A stretch of DNA of 64,000 nt, from assembly GCA_009840595.1 (NCBI GenBank), contig VXNK01000122.1, positions 42,865 to 106,864 of the forward strand, in the 5' to 3' direction. Made by a program: the position numbers and the translations under genes. The notes under the pieces were generated by a model, which worked only from the letters and a program-made list of their open reading frames with translations, had not been told where the DNA came from and did no database searches. The number at the start of each line of letters is the position of its first letter. The stretch's first letter is position 1. The DNA comes from Rhodospirillaceae bacterium (GTDB lineage Bacteria > Pseudomonadota > Alphaproteobacteria > Bin65). Positions 32,722 to 47,014 of the stretch are shown piece after piece.

Positions 32722-34056
32722 CTAGTATCCGTAAGCCTTGGCGAACAGCTCGATCGGGTGGGGCGCGCGGTCCGGCACTTCGGCGCCGTCGATCCGTTCC
32801 ATGCCCTGCAGGATATGGGCGCCGGCGAGCGGGCATTCGGAAGCGATATACGGATTGCCGGCCTTGGCGGCGTCGCGCATGACCGGTCTGCCGACCTTCA
32901 TCCCCGTTTCGAAATTGTTCTTCATCACGCCCCACGAGCCGCCGTGGCCCGAACAGCGGGCCAGGATCTTCGGCTTGGTTCCGGGAATCAGGCGCAGCAG
33001 TTCGGCGGCCTTGACGCCCATATTCTGCGCCCGGGCGTGGCACGCAACATGCAGGGTCACGCCGCCGTCCAGCGGCTCCAGGCCCTCGGCCAGCCCCTCC
33101 GTCTTCGCGATGTCGACGACATACTGCGCCGCGTCGAAGCAGTTTTCCGAGAGCAACCGGACGTCCTCGTTGTCCGGCAGCAGCAGGGGCCATTCGAATT
33201 TCAGCATCAGGGCGCAAGAGGAGACTGTCGCCACGACGGCGTAGCCCCGGTCGATCCACGGCCGGAACGCCGCGGCCGTCCGCACGGCGCCGGCGGCGAC
33301 GGTCTTCAGGTCGCCCTGCTCGATCTGGGGCATGCCGCAGCAGCCGGGATAGACGACCTCGGTCTCGACGCCGTTGCGCGCCAGCACCTTGAGCAGGGCG
33401 ATGCCGATCTCCGGGTTGTTGCCGTTGCCGTAGCAAGTCGCGTAGATCGCCGCCTTGCGGCCGTGGGCCGGCGCATCCCTGTTGATCTCCGGCGTTTCGG
33501 CGGCGGCGCGCTGCTCGAGGCTCCGGGGCGCGAAAGCGGGCAGGGCGGCGTCCCGGTGCACGCCGGCGACCGCCTCCAGGGCCGGCCGGGTCAGACGGTT
33601 GCCGCGTCGCGTCGCCCAGTTGGCGAGGCCGGATGCGGCGCGGCCGAGCCGGTTGTTGCGGTCGGTCCGGGTGAGTTGGCGCTCCCGGAACCCGCGCCGG
33701 CCGTTGCGGTTCTCGACCGCCCGGTAGCGCAGCATGAGATGGGGGAAATCGAGGTTGAATTCGTGCGGCGGCACATAGGGGCACTTCGTCATGAAGCACA
33801 TGTCGCAGAGCGTGCAGCCGTCGGCGACCTTCCTGAAGTCCGCGCTGTCGACGCCTTCGAGTTCGGCGGCGCCGGCCGCGTCGATCAGGTCGAACAGGGT
33901 CGGAAAGGACTCGCACAGGTTGAAGCACAGCCTGCAGCCGTGACACACGTCGAACACGCGGCGCAACTCGGCGTCGAGGGCCGCTTCGTCGTAGTAGGCC
34001 TCATCCTGCCACGGAATGTTGTGGCGGACGGGGGCTTGCAGGCTGCCTTCGGTCAT
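32722..34056 (-). CDS. Fe-S oxidoreductase with two ferredoxin and CCG domains (GlpC/HdrD-like)
   Basis: A 444-residue protein. The N-terminal half has two 4Fe-4S clusters, '[15 protein letters not shown]' and '[17 protein letters not shown]'. The C-terminal half has cysteine-rich CCG-type modules, '[12 protein letters not shown]' and a degenerate second one with '[11 protein letters not shown]'. This is the heterodisulfide-reductase-related protein that clusters with rubrerythrin and a Fur-family regulator in Proteobacteria, thought to move electrons in peroxide defence (family association; exact reaction unknown). It follows the erythrin gene on the same strand. Start ATG 34056. Confidence 0.88.
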   Translation of the reverse strand: MTEGSLQAPVRHNIPWQDEAYYDEAALDAELRRVFDVCHGCRLCFNLCESFPTLFDLIDAAGAAELEGVDSADFRKVADGCTLCDMCFMTKCPYVPPHEFNLDFPHLMLRYRAVENRNGRRGFRERQLTRTDRNNRLGRAASGLANWATRRGNRLTRPALEAVAGVHRDAALPAFAPRSLEQRAAAETPEINRDAPAHGRKAAIYATCYGNGNNPEIGIALLKVLARNGVETEVVYPGCCGMPQIEQGDLKTVAAGAVRTAAAFRPWIDRGYAVVATVSSCALMLKFEWPLLLPDNEDVRLLSENCFDAAQYVVDIAKTEGLAEGLEPLDGGVTLHVACHARAQNMGVKAAELLRLIPGTKPKILARCSGHGGSWGVMKNNFETGMKVGRPVMRDAAKAGNPYIASECPLAGAHILQGMERIDGAEVPDRAPHPIELFAKAYGY

Positions 34057-34162
34057 GGCTCCTGTTTCGGAATCGGGATTCGGCAGGAAGCGTGCAAGGC
34101 GCGGGGCGGAGCGGGGACCGGGCGGCTGCCACCCGGTCCCGCGTGCCCGGCCCGGACGGGCG

Positions 34163-34579
34163 TCAGGCGATCTCGTCCAGAGCCTTCTGGAAGCGGCCGG
34201 CGTGGCTCTTCTCGGCTTTCGCCAGGGTCTCGAACCAGTCGGCGATCTCGTCGAAGCCCTCGTCGCGGGCGGTGCGGGCCATGCCCGGATACATGTCGGT
34301 ATATTCGTGGGTCTCGCCGGCGATCGCGGCCTTCAGGTTGTTCTCGGTGTCGCCGATCGGCTCGCCGGTTGCCGGATCGCCGGTCTCTTCGAGGAACGCC
34401 AGATGGCCGTGGGCGTGGCCGGTCTCGCCCTCGGCGGTCGAGCGGAACACGGCGGCGACGTCATTATAGCCCTCGACATCGGCCTTCTGGGCGAAATACA
34501 GGTACCGGCGGTTGGCCTGGCTCTCGCCGGCGAACGCGTCCTTGAGATTCTGTTCGGTCTTGCTGTCTTTCAGGGACAT
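34163..34579 (-). CDS. Rubrerythrin-family diiron protein (erythrin, no rubredoxin domain)
   Basis: A 138-residue four-helix diiron protein. Ligand helices are '[19 protein letters not shown]', '[16 protein letters not shown]', '[15 protein letters not shown]' and '[16 protein letters not shown]', each carrying ExxH or Glu ligands. The usual C-terminal rubredoxin domain is absent, so an external electron donor is needed; the adjacent Fe-S protein is the obvious candidate. It probably reduces hydrogen peroxide. An Irr box-like sequence lies upstream at 34708-34723. Confidence 0.92.
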   Translation of the reverse strand: MSLKDSKTEQNLKDAFAGESQANRRYLYFAQKADVEGYNDVAAVFRSTAEGETGHAHGHLAFLEETGDPATGEPIGDTENNLKAAIAGETHEYTDMYPGMARTARDEGFDEIADWFETLAKAEKSHAGRFQKALDEIA

Positions 34580-34707
34580 GAATGGCTCTCCTCTCTGGGC
34601 CGGTGCGTTACCGGGGAAACGTTCCCCGGAGGTCTCAAAACATCAGGACAGGGCGCACTCTGCGCCGCCGGGGCCTGTCTAGTCCGGGGCGGGCGCCGAG
34701 TCAACAG

Positions 34708-34723
34708 TTTAGATTTGTTCTAA
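34708..34723. promoter_or_regulatory. Iron-control-element-like site (Irr box) before the erythrin gene
   Basis: TTTAGATTTGTTCTAA is an imperfect palindrome close to the alphaproteobacterial ICE motif (TTTAGAA/TTCTAAA halves). It lies about 130 bases upstream of the erythrin ATG and just after the irr stop. Confidence 0.5.
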
Positions 34724-34771
34724 TCTGATTGCGGCCGGACGCCGCCCCCGAACACACAGGCCGCGCCGGAT

Positions 34772-35197
34772 CTAACCCGCATCGCGCAGGCGCACGATGA
34801 CCTCGACACGGTCGATTTCCGTGCCGGTCGGCGCCCGGGGGACGCCTTCCACGGCCAGCCCCTCGGCCTCGAAATCGGTCAGCGCGCCGGTCGCCTCGTG
34901 GAAGAAATGGTGATGGTCTTCCAGGTTGGTATCGAACCAGGAGCGGCTGGAATCGACTACGACCTCGCGCAGCAGGCCGGCTTTGCGGAACTGGTTGAGC
35001 GTGTTGTAGATGGTCGCCAGCGAGACCGGGATCTCCTCGCGCCGCGCCTCTGCATGGAGCTGTTCGGCGGTGACGTGGCGGTTGCCGCCCTCGAACAGCA
35101 GGCGCGCCAGCGCCAGCCGCTGCCGCGTCGGCCGCAGCCCGGTGTCGCGCAGGCGTTCCAGCATCGGTGTGAACGGGCGGTCTTTCATAACGCCCAT
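34772..35197 (-). CDS. irr: Iron response regulator Irr (Fur family)
   Basis: A 141-residue Fur-family protein. 'LRPTRQRLALARLLFEGGNRHVTAEQLHAEA' and 'VSLATIYNTLNQFRKAGLLREV' form the winged helix, and 'DTNLEDHHHFFHEATGALTDF' holds the HHH motif characteristic of Irr. It lacks the C-terminal CxxC zinc site of Fur. Irr senses haem/iron status and represses or activates genes through ICE boxes. Its own upstream region has such a site (35215-35232). It lies beside the erythrin/Fe-S genes and next to the fabI end, the usual irr-fab neighbourhood. Confidence 0.92.
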   Translation of the reverse strand: MGVMKDRPFTPMLERLRDTGLRPTRQRLALARLLFEGGNRHVTAEQLHAEARREEIPVSLATIYNTLNQFRKAGLLREVVVDSSRSWFDTNLEDHHHFFHEATGALTDFEAEGLAVEGVPRAPTGTEIDRVEVIVRLRDAG

Positions 35198-35214
35198 GAT
35201 ATGGTATCGCGTAG

Positions 35215-35232
35215 TTTAGAATCAATCTTGAA
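35215..35232. promoter_or_regulatory. Irr box-like site before irr
   Basis: TTTAGAATCAATCTTGAA has a perfect TTTAGAA half and a degenerate second half. It is centred about 27 bases before the irr start codon and would fit autoregulation. Confidence 0.4.
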
Positions 35233-35277
35233 ATCCGGCCGCGTCCGCGGCGGCCGTTTCGCCGCCCGCGGCGGCCC

Positions 35278-38805
<3,528 letters not shown>

Positions 38806-38809
<4 letters not shown>

Positions 38810-39510
38810 TCGGCGATCTCACAAGGCCCGAGGCGATACCTATCGAAGCTCAATTGATTCTCGAAGACGCTGATGACAATGTCCGGATTCTTGAACCGGT
38901 CGGGCAAACGCGAATTCTCTGAAACCGTAACCCGATAGGCCGACGGCCAGGATTCGCCCGAAGCAAGGACCTCGTGGACCTCGCCGTTCAACGCGATGCT
39001 GAGGACCCGGCCGTCGAAGCCGACCGTCATAGCCGTTTCGCCGGCGAGCCCCGAAATTGCGGTGCGGAGCTTTCTCCGCAAGGGTCGTGCATAGTCGCGG
39101 TCCACGAAACACTTGGGGCGGGCCTGGTAGGCTTCCATTTCCTCCCGGATTCTGCGTTCCTCGATAACGGGAGGCAACTGGTCCCAATGTTTCTCGCCCT
39201 CCAGAAACCAAGCCGGCAAGGGCTCCAAACCTGACCTGTGCTGCTTGAGTTGATAGCTCACCCAGGCCGCGGCAGCCTCAGCGGTTTCGAGGTCCGGCGG
39301 AATACAATAGTCGATAAAGGCGATGGTCCGCCAAGTGTCCAGAGTTCCGTTGAGACGAACCTGAGGCACGCCGGCAATGGTGCATGAAGCCGAGGCAACC
39401 AGATCGACAAGTCGAAACCGATAGCCGACGGCGTCCATCCCGCTCAACGTGCTTCGGGGTGTGAAGCCCAGAGCCGCGAGACAGGACAGGGTGGTGTAGG
39501 TTTCGCTCAC
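38806..39510 (-). CDS. Unknown protein inside the type I R-M operon
   Basis: A 234-residue soluble-looking protein with no recognised domain. The N-terminus is 'METYTTLSC'-like ([20 protein letters not shown]). The middle has '[28 protein letters not shown]', then '[36 protein letters not shown]', and the end is rich in beta-type sequence ([22 protein letters not shown]). It overlaps hsdS upstream (39507-39510, ATGA) and hsdR downstream (38806-38809, ATGA), so it is made in fixed stoichiometry with them. An accessory defence or regulatory role is likely but unproven. Confidence 0.75.
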
Positions 39511-41102
39511 AACGCGGCTTCCACATGCCGTTCCGCGTCATTCAGGCGGATTTCACCCGAGATGAGCCTAGGGAGCAAGGCATCGCGCAAGCTGGCGAGT
39601 GTATGAGCTTCAACGCGCCTAACGACCACCCTTTCCAACATGGGCGCAACGATTTCGTCAAACTTTTCAAACACCGAAATCTTTCCGGATAATATGTCCC
39701 GCCGTCTTAGAGATTTCGGTGGAACACGTTGGTGACTCTTCGAAGTGCCGGTAACCATAGATTGTAGCAGTGTTCGAAACGTGCCGTTAGTGAATAGGGA
39801 AAATAATAAGCTTCTACTTGCTGGTCGCCGGGGCGTAAATACGAGAAACTCAGTTGAACAAATTTGTGGCCCAGCGACTTCCAAACCTGGCATCCAGACG
39901 CGCAGAATTTCTGGATTCAGCTTTGACAAGAGAACAGAATTCGAAGGAACGACAATCTTGTTGCTCTTGATTTCCCTGCCGCGCTCGATTTTGGGCGTTT
40001 GGCCTCGGTCATATGCTGGTATGCTGAAATGCTCGAACTGCACTTCTGGTTGCGAAGCGGGAGTCACTGACTCGGTATGATGGACCGCCAAATCGTTTAG
40101 TTGGTAAATGGTCCACCCTTCCGGAATTTCACCAATCTCGGAGCCAACGAGACGGTCGGGGAAGAGGTCAGCGAGAGACTGCGGCAAACCTGTATCGCAG
40201 CTTGCCATCTTGGCGTGGACGGGATCGAAATCGACGAACCAGGACTTGAACAGGGTACGGGCTTTTGCTTCCAGCGTCTCGTTTATGCGCCGGTTCAATT
40301 CGATCTTGTCATCCAGCGCTCCAAGTAAGTGGGCAATTCCTCGCTGTTCATCTCTGTCAATGTCCGGGCACGGTATCGACGCCAATTGTTGCGCAGATAC
40401 ATTAGGAAAAGTTGATCCTGTCGCCTGAGATAGCAGATCAGGAAGTCCGGACTCTATTACCGCACGCACAAATGGCTGTAGGGAAATTTCATGCTTATGG
40501 CGAATCGCTGCGACCCCTCGTCCAATGGCATATTTCTGGTCGGCCCAGTTCATCCGGCCTGTGGTCGAGCCACGAACACAAAATAGAACATCGCCAATTT
40601 TGGAAAACTTCTTGGGGTTTGTAGTAAATTGAACGGGTGTCGGGTGATGTGGGCCAAATTCTGTCGGACCATTCAGCAAAGGAATGCCGTTGCAGTCTGA
40701 AACCGAATCCCCCGACGGTGACTGTCCCATAACTATATCAGCGATTTCGCCAAGACATTTGACTTGTGGATTCCGCAGGTTACCCAATGTATTTTCGACC
40801 AACGCCACATAGTCCTGCTCTATTTCCCCATGAAACCGCTCGGGCAGGCGCGCCCAATCGCGAGCCTCTACCAAGAAAGGGACGGTCGATTCCCTCATCG
40901 CCTCCTCGAAGTCTCCCAACTGGCCGAGTGGAATCTCCTTCAGCCCCGGTCCGCGCAGCACAAGGTCGAGGTCGCTGCCGTCGTGGCTCTTCCCGCTCAC
41001 GCGGCTTCCGTAAGCCCAGACCTCGACGTCGGGCAAATGCTCCCGAAACAGTTCTTCCAGCACCCGGCGGTGCTTCGGCGCCAGATGGAGCCGGTCAGCC
41101 AT
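39507..41102 (-). CDS. hsdS: MNT nucleotidyltransferase-HsdS fusion (antitoxin fused to type I specificity subunit)
   Basis: A 531-residue two-part protein. Residues ~1-105 are a minimal nucleotidyltransferase with the MntA signature GS-X10-DxD at 32-46 (GS at 32-33, D44, D46) and 'PFLVEARDWARLP'. Residues ~110-531 are HsdS. Target-recognition domain 1 starts 'CLGEIADIVMGQSPSGDS', followed by the central repeat 'LLGALDDKIELNRRINETLEAKARTLFKSWFVDFDPV'. Domain 2 starts at 'GEIPEGWTIYQLNDL', and the C-terminal repeat is 'LRDALLPRLISGEI'. The DNA for the recognition domains (about 39700-40750) is visibly more AT-rich than the rest. The start ATG 41102 lies 8 bases inside the HEPN gene. It probably both directs DNA recognition and neutralises the HEPN protein (inference). 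Confidence 0.92.
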   Translation of the reverse strand: MADRLHLAPKHRRVLEELFREHLPDVEVWAYGSRVSGKSHDGSDLDLVLRGPGLKEIPLGQLGDFEEAMRESTVPFLVEARDWARLPERFHGEIEQDYVALVENTLGNLRNPQVKCLGEIADIVMGQSPSGDSVSDCNGIPLLNGPTEFGPHHPTPVQFTTNPKKFSKIGDVLFCVRGSTTGRMNWADQKYAIGRGVAAIRHKHEISLQPFVRAVIESGLPDLLSQATGSTFPNVSAQQLASIPCPDIDRDEQRGIAHLLGALDDKIELNRRINETLEAKARTLFKSWFVDFDPVHAKMASCDTGLPQSLADLFPDRLVGSEIGEIPEGWTIYQLNDLAVHHTESVTPASQPEVQFEHFSIPAYDRGQTPKIERGREIKSNKIVVPSNSVLLSKLNPEILRVWMPGLEVAGPQICSTEFLVFTPRRPASRSLLFSLFTNGTFRTLLQSMVTGTSKSHQRVPPKSLRRRDILSGKISVFEKFDEIVAPMLERVVVRRVEAHTLASLRDALLPRLISGEIRLNDAERHVEAAL

Positions 41103-41520
41103 CGTCCGCCGCCTCGATCGTATCGGCCAAAGCGGTCGCGTCGGCGACGAAGGCCGGCAGCAGCTTCAGGGTCTCTTCGGCAAAATCCTCACCATAGTTG
41201 TGCGCCGTGTCGTTGCGGTTATCGCGGTAGCGGAGCCAGCGCTCGACTGCTTCGGGTTCGATCAACCCGTGCTTCGCGGCATGGCGGAAGAGATCCTTAA
41301 AAGCAAGCCTGTCGGCCTGCCGGTTGCTGGCGAAGAAGGCAGCGAGGCGTTTGCGCAGCAGCTTGCCGCTCTGTTCCAAGACCAGTTCGAATTCCTTGAC
41401 GCAGGCGGCGCGAAACACATCGTAGAGAAAATCGTCGGTTCCCCGGTGCTTCTCTACTTCGCCTACCGCCTGCCCCAGGGTCCGGAGGCAGCGGCGCAGG
41501 AAGGTCGTGTCGATGGTCAC
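41095..41520 (-). CDS. HEPN toxin, HepT-like
   Basis: A 141-residue all-helical protein of the HI0074/HepT 'nucleotidyltransferase substrate-binding' family. The catalytic RNase motif RX4HXY is present as R102-NDTA-H107-N-Y109, in '[14 protein letters not shown]'. In the characterised HepT/MntA pair the tyrosine is the residue AMPylated by MntA. The GTG start at 41520 overlaps the hsdM stop (GTGA), and its end overlaps the MNT-hsdS start, so it is translated between them. It would be an RNA-cleaving toxin held in check by the MNT domain at the front of HsdS. Confidence 0.9.
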   Translation of the reverse strand: MTIDTTFLRRCLRTLGQAVGEVEKHRGTDDFLYDVFRAACVKEFELVLEQSGKLLRKRLAAFFASNRQADRLAFKDLFRHAAKHGLIEPEAVERWLRYRDNRNDTAHNYGEDFAEETLKLLPAFVADATALADTIEAADDG

Positions 41521-43124
41521 GTTTTGCCTTCCCCGAACCCCAACGCTTCGAGATTAGCCGCTATAGCGGCATCTAGGCGCGCGCCTTCGGCCTGCTGCTC
41601 GCGCAGCTGCGCCACCAGCCGTTTCATCTTGTCCTCGAACGGTTCGCCGTCGTCTTCCTGCGGTGGTGCGCCGACATAGCGGCCCGGCGTGAGGACATGG
41701 CCGTGCCTGCGCACCTCTTCCAGCGCCGTGCTCTTGCAGAAGCCGGGGAGGTCGGCGTAATCGCCGGCGCCTTCCTCGCCACGCCAGGCATGATAGGTGT
41801 CGGCGATTTCGGCGATGTCCTCGTCCGTGAACTCGCGATGCGTGCGGTCGACCATGCGGCCGAGCCGGCGGGCGTCGATGAAGAGAATCTCGCCGCGCCG
41901 GTCGCGGAACCGGCCGTCGCGCCGGTCGCGGGCGAGGAACCACAGGCAGGCGGGTATTGGCGTCGAATAAAAGAGCTGGCCCGGCATAGCGACCATGCAG
42001 TCGACAAGGTCCGCTTCGATCAGGCTCCTGCGGATTTCGCCCTCGCCCGATTGGGCGGACGACATCGAGCCGTTGGCGAGCACGAAGCCGGCCGCGCCGC
42101 CGGGCGCCAGGTGGTGGACGATGTGCTGGACCCAAGCGAAGTTGGCGTTGCCCTTGGGCGGCACGCCGTATTGCCAGCGTTTGTCTTCGGCGAGCCGTTC
42201 GCCGCCCCAGTCCGAGACGTTGAACGGCGGATTGGCGAGGATGAAATCGGCCCTGAGGTCCGGGTGGCGGTCGTTGTGGAAGCTGTCGCCGTGCGCTATC
42301 TGCCCCTCGATGCCGCGGATGGCGAGGTTCATCTGCGCGATGCGCCAGGTCGTGTAGTTCGATTCTTGGCCGTAGATCGAGACATTGTCGCGCGCCTTGC
42401 CGCCGTTGCCGTTTCCGGTGGTATGGGCGTCGATGAATGCAACCGACTGGACGAACATGCCGGACGAGCCGCAGCAGGGGTCGTAAACCCGGCCCCGGTA
42501 GGGCTCCAGCATTTCGACGAGCAGCCTGACGACGCAGCGCGGCGTGTAGAACTCGCCGCCCTTCTTGCCCTCGGCGCTCGCGAACTGTGAGAGGAAATAC
42601 TCGTAGACGCGCCCGAGCACGTCCTTCGACCGCGCCTCCGCGTCGCCGACCCGGATGTTTCCGATCATGTCGATAAGCTGCCCGAGCCTTTGTTTGTCCA
42701 GGCCGGGGCGGGCGTAGTCCTTGGGCAGCACGTCCTTGAGTACCGGATTGTCCCGCTCGATCCCGGCCATCGCCGAGTCGACAAGCTGCCCGACAGTCGG
42801 CTGCCGGGCCTGCGCCTTGAGATGGGTCCAGCGCGCTTCCGGCGGCACCCAGAAGATATTTTCCGCGCGGTATTCGTCTGGATCCTCAGGGTCGGCGCCC
42901 TGGCCCACCTCGCTTTCGATTCGGCCATGCATCTCTTCGAAGGCGTCAGAGATGTACTTCAGGAAGATTAGCCCCAGGACGACATGCTTGTACTCGGCGG
43001 CGTCCATCGAACCGCGCAGCGCGTCGGCCATCGCCCACAACTCGGCCTCGTAGCCGGTCGTGGCACCGCTATCCGACTGCGCCGCCGCAACTTCCCGCGT
43101 CTTCCCTGATCGTCCCTGCCGCAC
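41517..43124 (-). CDS. hsdM: Type I restriction-modification methyltransferase subunit M
   Basis: About 535 residues. An N-terminal helical domain ('[20 protein letters not shown]') precedes the N6-adenine methyltransferase, which has the SAM-binding '[17 protein letters not shown]' and '[12 protein letters not shown]'. The catalytic NPPF is in '[15 protein letters not shown]'. With HsdS it methylates the recognition site. The GTG at 43124 has a GAGGG SD. A TTG at 43139 would add five residues but has no SD. It is the first gene of the five-gene overlapping operon and lies 53 bases from the fabI stop. Confidence 0.95.
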   Translation of the reverse strand: MRQGRSGKTREVAAAQSDSGATTGYEAELWAMADALRGSMDAAEYKHVVLGLIFLKYISDAFEEMHGRIESEVGQGADPEDPDEYRAENIFWVPPEARWTHLKAQARQPTVGQLVDSAMAGIERDNPVLKDVLPKDYARPGLDKQRLGQLIDMIGNIRVGDAEARSKDVLGRVYEYFLSQFASAEGKKGGEFYTPRCVVRLLVEMLEPYRGRVYDPCCGSSGMFVQSVAFIDAHTTGNGNGGKARDNVSIYGQESNYTTWRIAQMNLAIRGIEGQIAHGDSFHNDRHPDLRADFILANPPFNVSDWGGERLAEDKRWQYGVPPKGNANFAWVQHIVHHLAPGGAAGFVLANGSMSSAQSGEGEIRRSLIEADLVDCMVAMPGQLFYSTPIPACLWFLARDRRDGRFRDRRGEILFIDARRLGRMVDRTHREFTDEDIAEIADTYHAWRGEEGAGDYADLPGFCKSTALEEVRRHGHVLTPGRYVGAPPQEDDGEPFEDKMKRLVAQLREQQAEGARLDAAIAANLEALGFGEGKT

Positions 43125-43177
43125 AGATGCAACCCTCAATTAAGATTTATGCAGTAACAGCCCGTCCCGAACCGCCC

Positions 43178-44008
43178 TCAGTCCACCACGCCCATGCCGA
43201 TGACGTTGTAGCCGCAATCGACATGGTGGACCTCGCCGCTGACCCCGGCGCTGAGCGGCGAGATCAGGTAGAGGCCGGTGTTGCCGACCTCCTCCAGCGT
43301 CGGGTTGCGGCGCAGCGCGGCGTTGCGCTCGACCCACTGGTAGAGATAGCGCGCATCGCCGACCCCCGCGCCGGCCAGCGTGCGCATCGGCCCGGCCGAG
43401 AGCGCGTTCACCCGGATTCCGGCGCCGCCCAGGTCGTTCGCCAGATAGCGCACGCTGGCCTCCAGCGCCGCCTTGGCCACGCCCATCACGTTGTAGGAAC
43501 GGAAGACCCGGTTCGAACCGTCGAAGGTGAGGGTGAGCAGCGCGCCGCCCGCTTCGCCGTTGGCCGTCATCAGCGGCTCGGCCCGGCGCGCGAGATCGGT
43601 GAAGGAGTAGGCGCTGATCTCCAGCGTCTGCCGGAAATTGTCCCGGCTGGTGTCGATATAGCGGCCGGCCAGCTCCTGCCGGTCGGAGAAGGCCAGCGAG
43701 TGGACGGCGAAATCGAGCCGGCCCCACAGGCTGCCGATCCGGTCGAACAGCGCGTCCATGGCCGCCGGGTCGGCGACGTCGGCCGGCATGACGATGGGCG
43801 AACCGGTGCTCTCGCACAGCGGCACAGCACGGCGCCCGATCGCCTCGATATCCTGATAGGTGAAGGCGATCTCGGCGCCCTGCGCGGCGGCGGCGCGCGC
43901 AATGCCCCAGGCGAGCGAGCGCTCGTTTGCCACGCCCATGACCAGGCCGCGCCGGCCGGCCATCAGGTCGCCGGTCCTTTCGGTCCCTTCTGCTGCGCCC
44001 TGCGGCAT
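43178..44008 (-). CDS. fabI: Enoyl-[acyl-carrier-protein] reductase FabI
   Basis: A 276-residue NADH-dependent enoyl-ACP reductase, the last reductive step of fatty-acid elongation. 'GLVMGVANERSLAWGIARA' is the FabI nucleotide-binding motif, and the catalytic Y-x6-K pair is Y172/K179 in '[13 protein letters not shown]'. '[16 protein letters not shown]' is the substrate loop. The last ~123 codons are repeated 7900 bases to the left (35278-35650), so the restriction-modification island is bordered by two copies of the fabI 3' end. A later ATG (about residue 16, 43963) is an alternative start. Confidence 0.95.
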   Translation of the reverse strand: MPQGAAEGTERTGDLMAGRRGLVMGVANERSLAWGIARAAAAQGAEIAFTYQDIEAIGRRAVPLCESTGSPIVMPADVADPAAMDALFDRIGSLWGRLDFAVHSLAFSDRQELAGRYIDTSRDNFRQTLEISAYSFTDLARRAEPLMTANGEAGGALLTLTFDGSNRVFRSYNVMGVAKAALEASVRYLANDLGGAGIRVNALSAGPMRTLAGAGVGDARYLYQWVERNAALRRNPTLEEVGNTGLYLISPLSAGVSGEVHHVDCGYNVIGMGVVD

Positions 44009-44222
44009 GCCCCGTATCCCCTTTCCGGACGGATTCCTCGAAAGAATTCAGCGACGGAAATCCAGCGCGGTTAAACCACGAATGGGCCGGGCGCGGAAGC
44101 CGCCCGTCGGGAAGGGCGGGCGGGCCGCGCGGCGGATTGTTGGCTGCAAATTGATGCAGATCATACCGGTGTCCGTTGCGCTGTGGCAGGACGGTACGGC
44201 GAAGGCGGAAGGGAACGGCCGG

Positions 44223-44618
44223 ATGCTCGGGATCGCCGTCGAAAAGGTGTGCGCGCTGATCGAACGGGTCGAGGCCTTTGACGCCGGACTGGAAGGCGTG
44301 GCCGAAACGCAGGGCGGCGTTCCGGATCTCGATCGTCTCGAAGCGCTCGGGAACGGGCTCAAGAACCAAGACGGCCCGGACCCGGCGCACCGCGAACTCG
44401 TCGGGTTCATCGACTCGCTCAATCTGGACGAGCAGATCGCGCTGGTCGCGCTCGCCTGGCTGGGCCGCGGCACCTACGACAGGTCGGAGTGGGACGACGC
44501 GCTCCGCGACGCGCGCGACGGCCACACCGAGCACACCGGCGACTATCTCGTCGGCATCCCGCTGCTCGGCACCTATCTCGAAGAGGGCCTCAGCCAGCTC
44601 GGCCTGAGTTGCGATTAA
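44223..44618 (+). CDS. DUF3775 protein
   Basis: A 131-residue protein starting at ATG 44223, preceded by GGAAGGGAA. An in-frame ATG at 44154 has no SD. 'MLGIAVEKVCALIERVEAFDA' and 'HRELVGFIDSLNLDEQIALVALAWLGRGTYD', followed by 'GDYLVGIPLLGTYLEEGLSQLG', match DUF3775 of Alphaproteobacteria. No catalytic motif is known. Transcribed divergently from fabI. Confidence 0.85.
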   Translation: MLGIAVEKVCALIERVEAFDAGLEGVAETQGGVPDLDRLEALGNGLKNQDGPDPAHRELVGFIDSLNLDEQIALVALAWLGRGTYDRSEWDDALRDARDGHTEHTGDYLVGIPLLGTYLEEGLSQLGLSCD

Positions 44619-44652
44619 GGGGGCGGCAGCCGGCTGGAGTCAATTTCCATAC

Positions 44653-44705
44653 CGTCATTTCGACCGGAGCGACAAGGCCACGGAGCGGAGAAATCGTTCC
44701 GGCGC
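44653..44705. repeat. Dispersed intergenic repeat related to the 19.4 kb element
   Basis: CGTCATTTCGACCGGAGCG and a later 'GGAGCGGAGAAATCG' resemble the modular intergenic repeat (GTCATTTCGACCG, GGAATCTCG) seen near 19438-19594. No coding capacity. The remainder of 44619-44839 holds only weak hairpins, such as GGCCGA/TCGGCC at 44795-44821. Confidence 0.5.
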
Positions 44706-44839
44706 AGTAGTTTGAACCATACCCGGCGTGGGAAAGATATCTCGGCTGCGCCGCCCCTTCAGCTTCACTCAGGGCAGGCGCTGCGGGCGGCTGCGGCCGA
44801 TACGACGATATCGTTTCGGCCTAAAGAAATCTTGCTTCT

Positions 44840-46582
<1,743 letters not shown>

Positions 46583-46725
46583 TCAGGCGGCGCAGCGCTC
46601 TATTCCGGTTGTCGCGAGGGTTACTCGGGGGATCCTGCCTTGCGGCGCCAGCCTCGGGGGTCTTGAAATCCTGGGCTTCGGATCGGGGGTGTCACATGCG
46701 GCGGGCGGCGGTCGCGCGCCCTTGG

Positions 46726-46747
46726 CCCGGCGTCCTAGGACGCCGGG
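46726..46747 (-). promoter_or_regulatory. Perfect 22-base palindrome overlapping the leuL stop
   Basis: CCCGGCGTCCT (46726-46736) and its exact complement (46737-46747). It would form a very stable hairpin immediately at the end of the leader peptide frame. No U-run follows, so it is more likely a pause or regulatory hairpin than an intrinsic terminator. Confidence 0.65.
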
Positions 46748-46791
46748 TGGCTAAGCAGAAGCAGACCGATAATGGCGTGCGGCATGTGCAT
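46735..46791 (-). CDS. leuL: leu leader peptide with four consecutive Leu codons
   Basis: An 18-residue frame, MHMPHAIIGLLLLSHPAS, on the minus strand about 200 bases upstream of leuA. Codons 10-13 are CTG CTT CTG CTT, preceded by two Ile codons. The ATG at 46791 lies ten bases after a promoter-like TACCGT, so the transcript has almost no 5' UTR. Ribosome stalling on Leu codons would control the downstream palindrome and hence leuA. Confidence 0.8.
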   Translation of the reverse strand: MHMPHAIIGLLLLSHPAS

Positions 46792-46801
46792 CGTGCCGCA
46801 A

Positions 46802-46830
46802 ACGGTAAGCGCGCCATCCGCCCCGGTCAA
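46802..46830 (-). promoter_or_regulatory. Predicted leuL-leuA promoter
   Basis: TTGACC (46830-46825), a 17-base spacer and TACCGT (46807-46802) on the minus strand, just upstream of the leader-peptide ATG. Confidence 0.5.
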
Positions 46831-47014
46831 GCCGCATCCCGCCGCAGGATTCCGCGGGGTGGGCAGGGTTGGCCTCTGCCCGCTGCAGGGCGTCCGCGGC
46901 GTGTACAAGGCGCCGGCTCCGGATCGCCTTGCCGCGCGGGCGAAGCCGCTTAGGTCCGTATGCCCACGGCGCCGGCGCTTCGTCCGGCGGAGGCGATTTG
47001 AGGGGAGGCGCACT

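Noticed and set aside
32634..32882. Plus-strand frame starting at the second TetR palindrome
   Set aside because: It runs antisense into the Fe-S protein gene, has no SD, and Arg-rich shadow composition.
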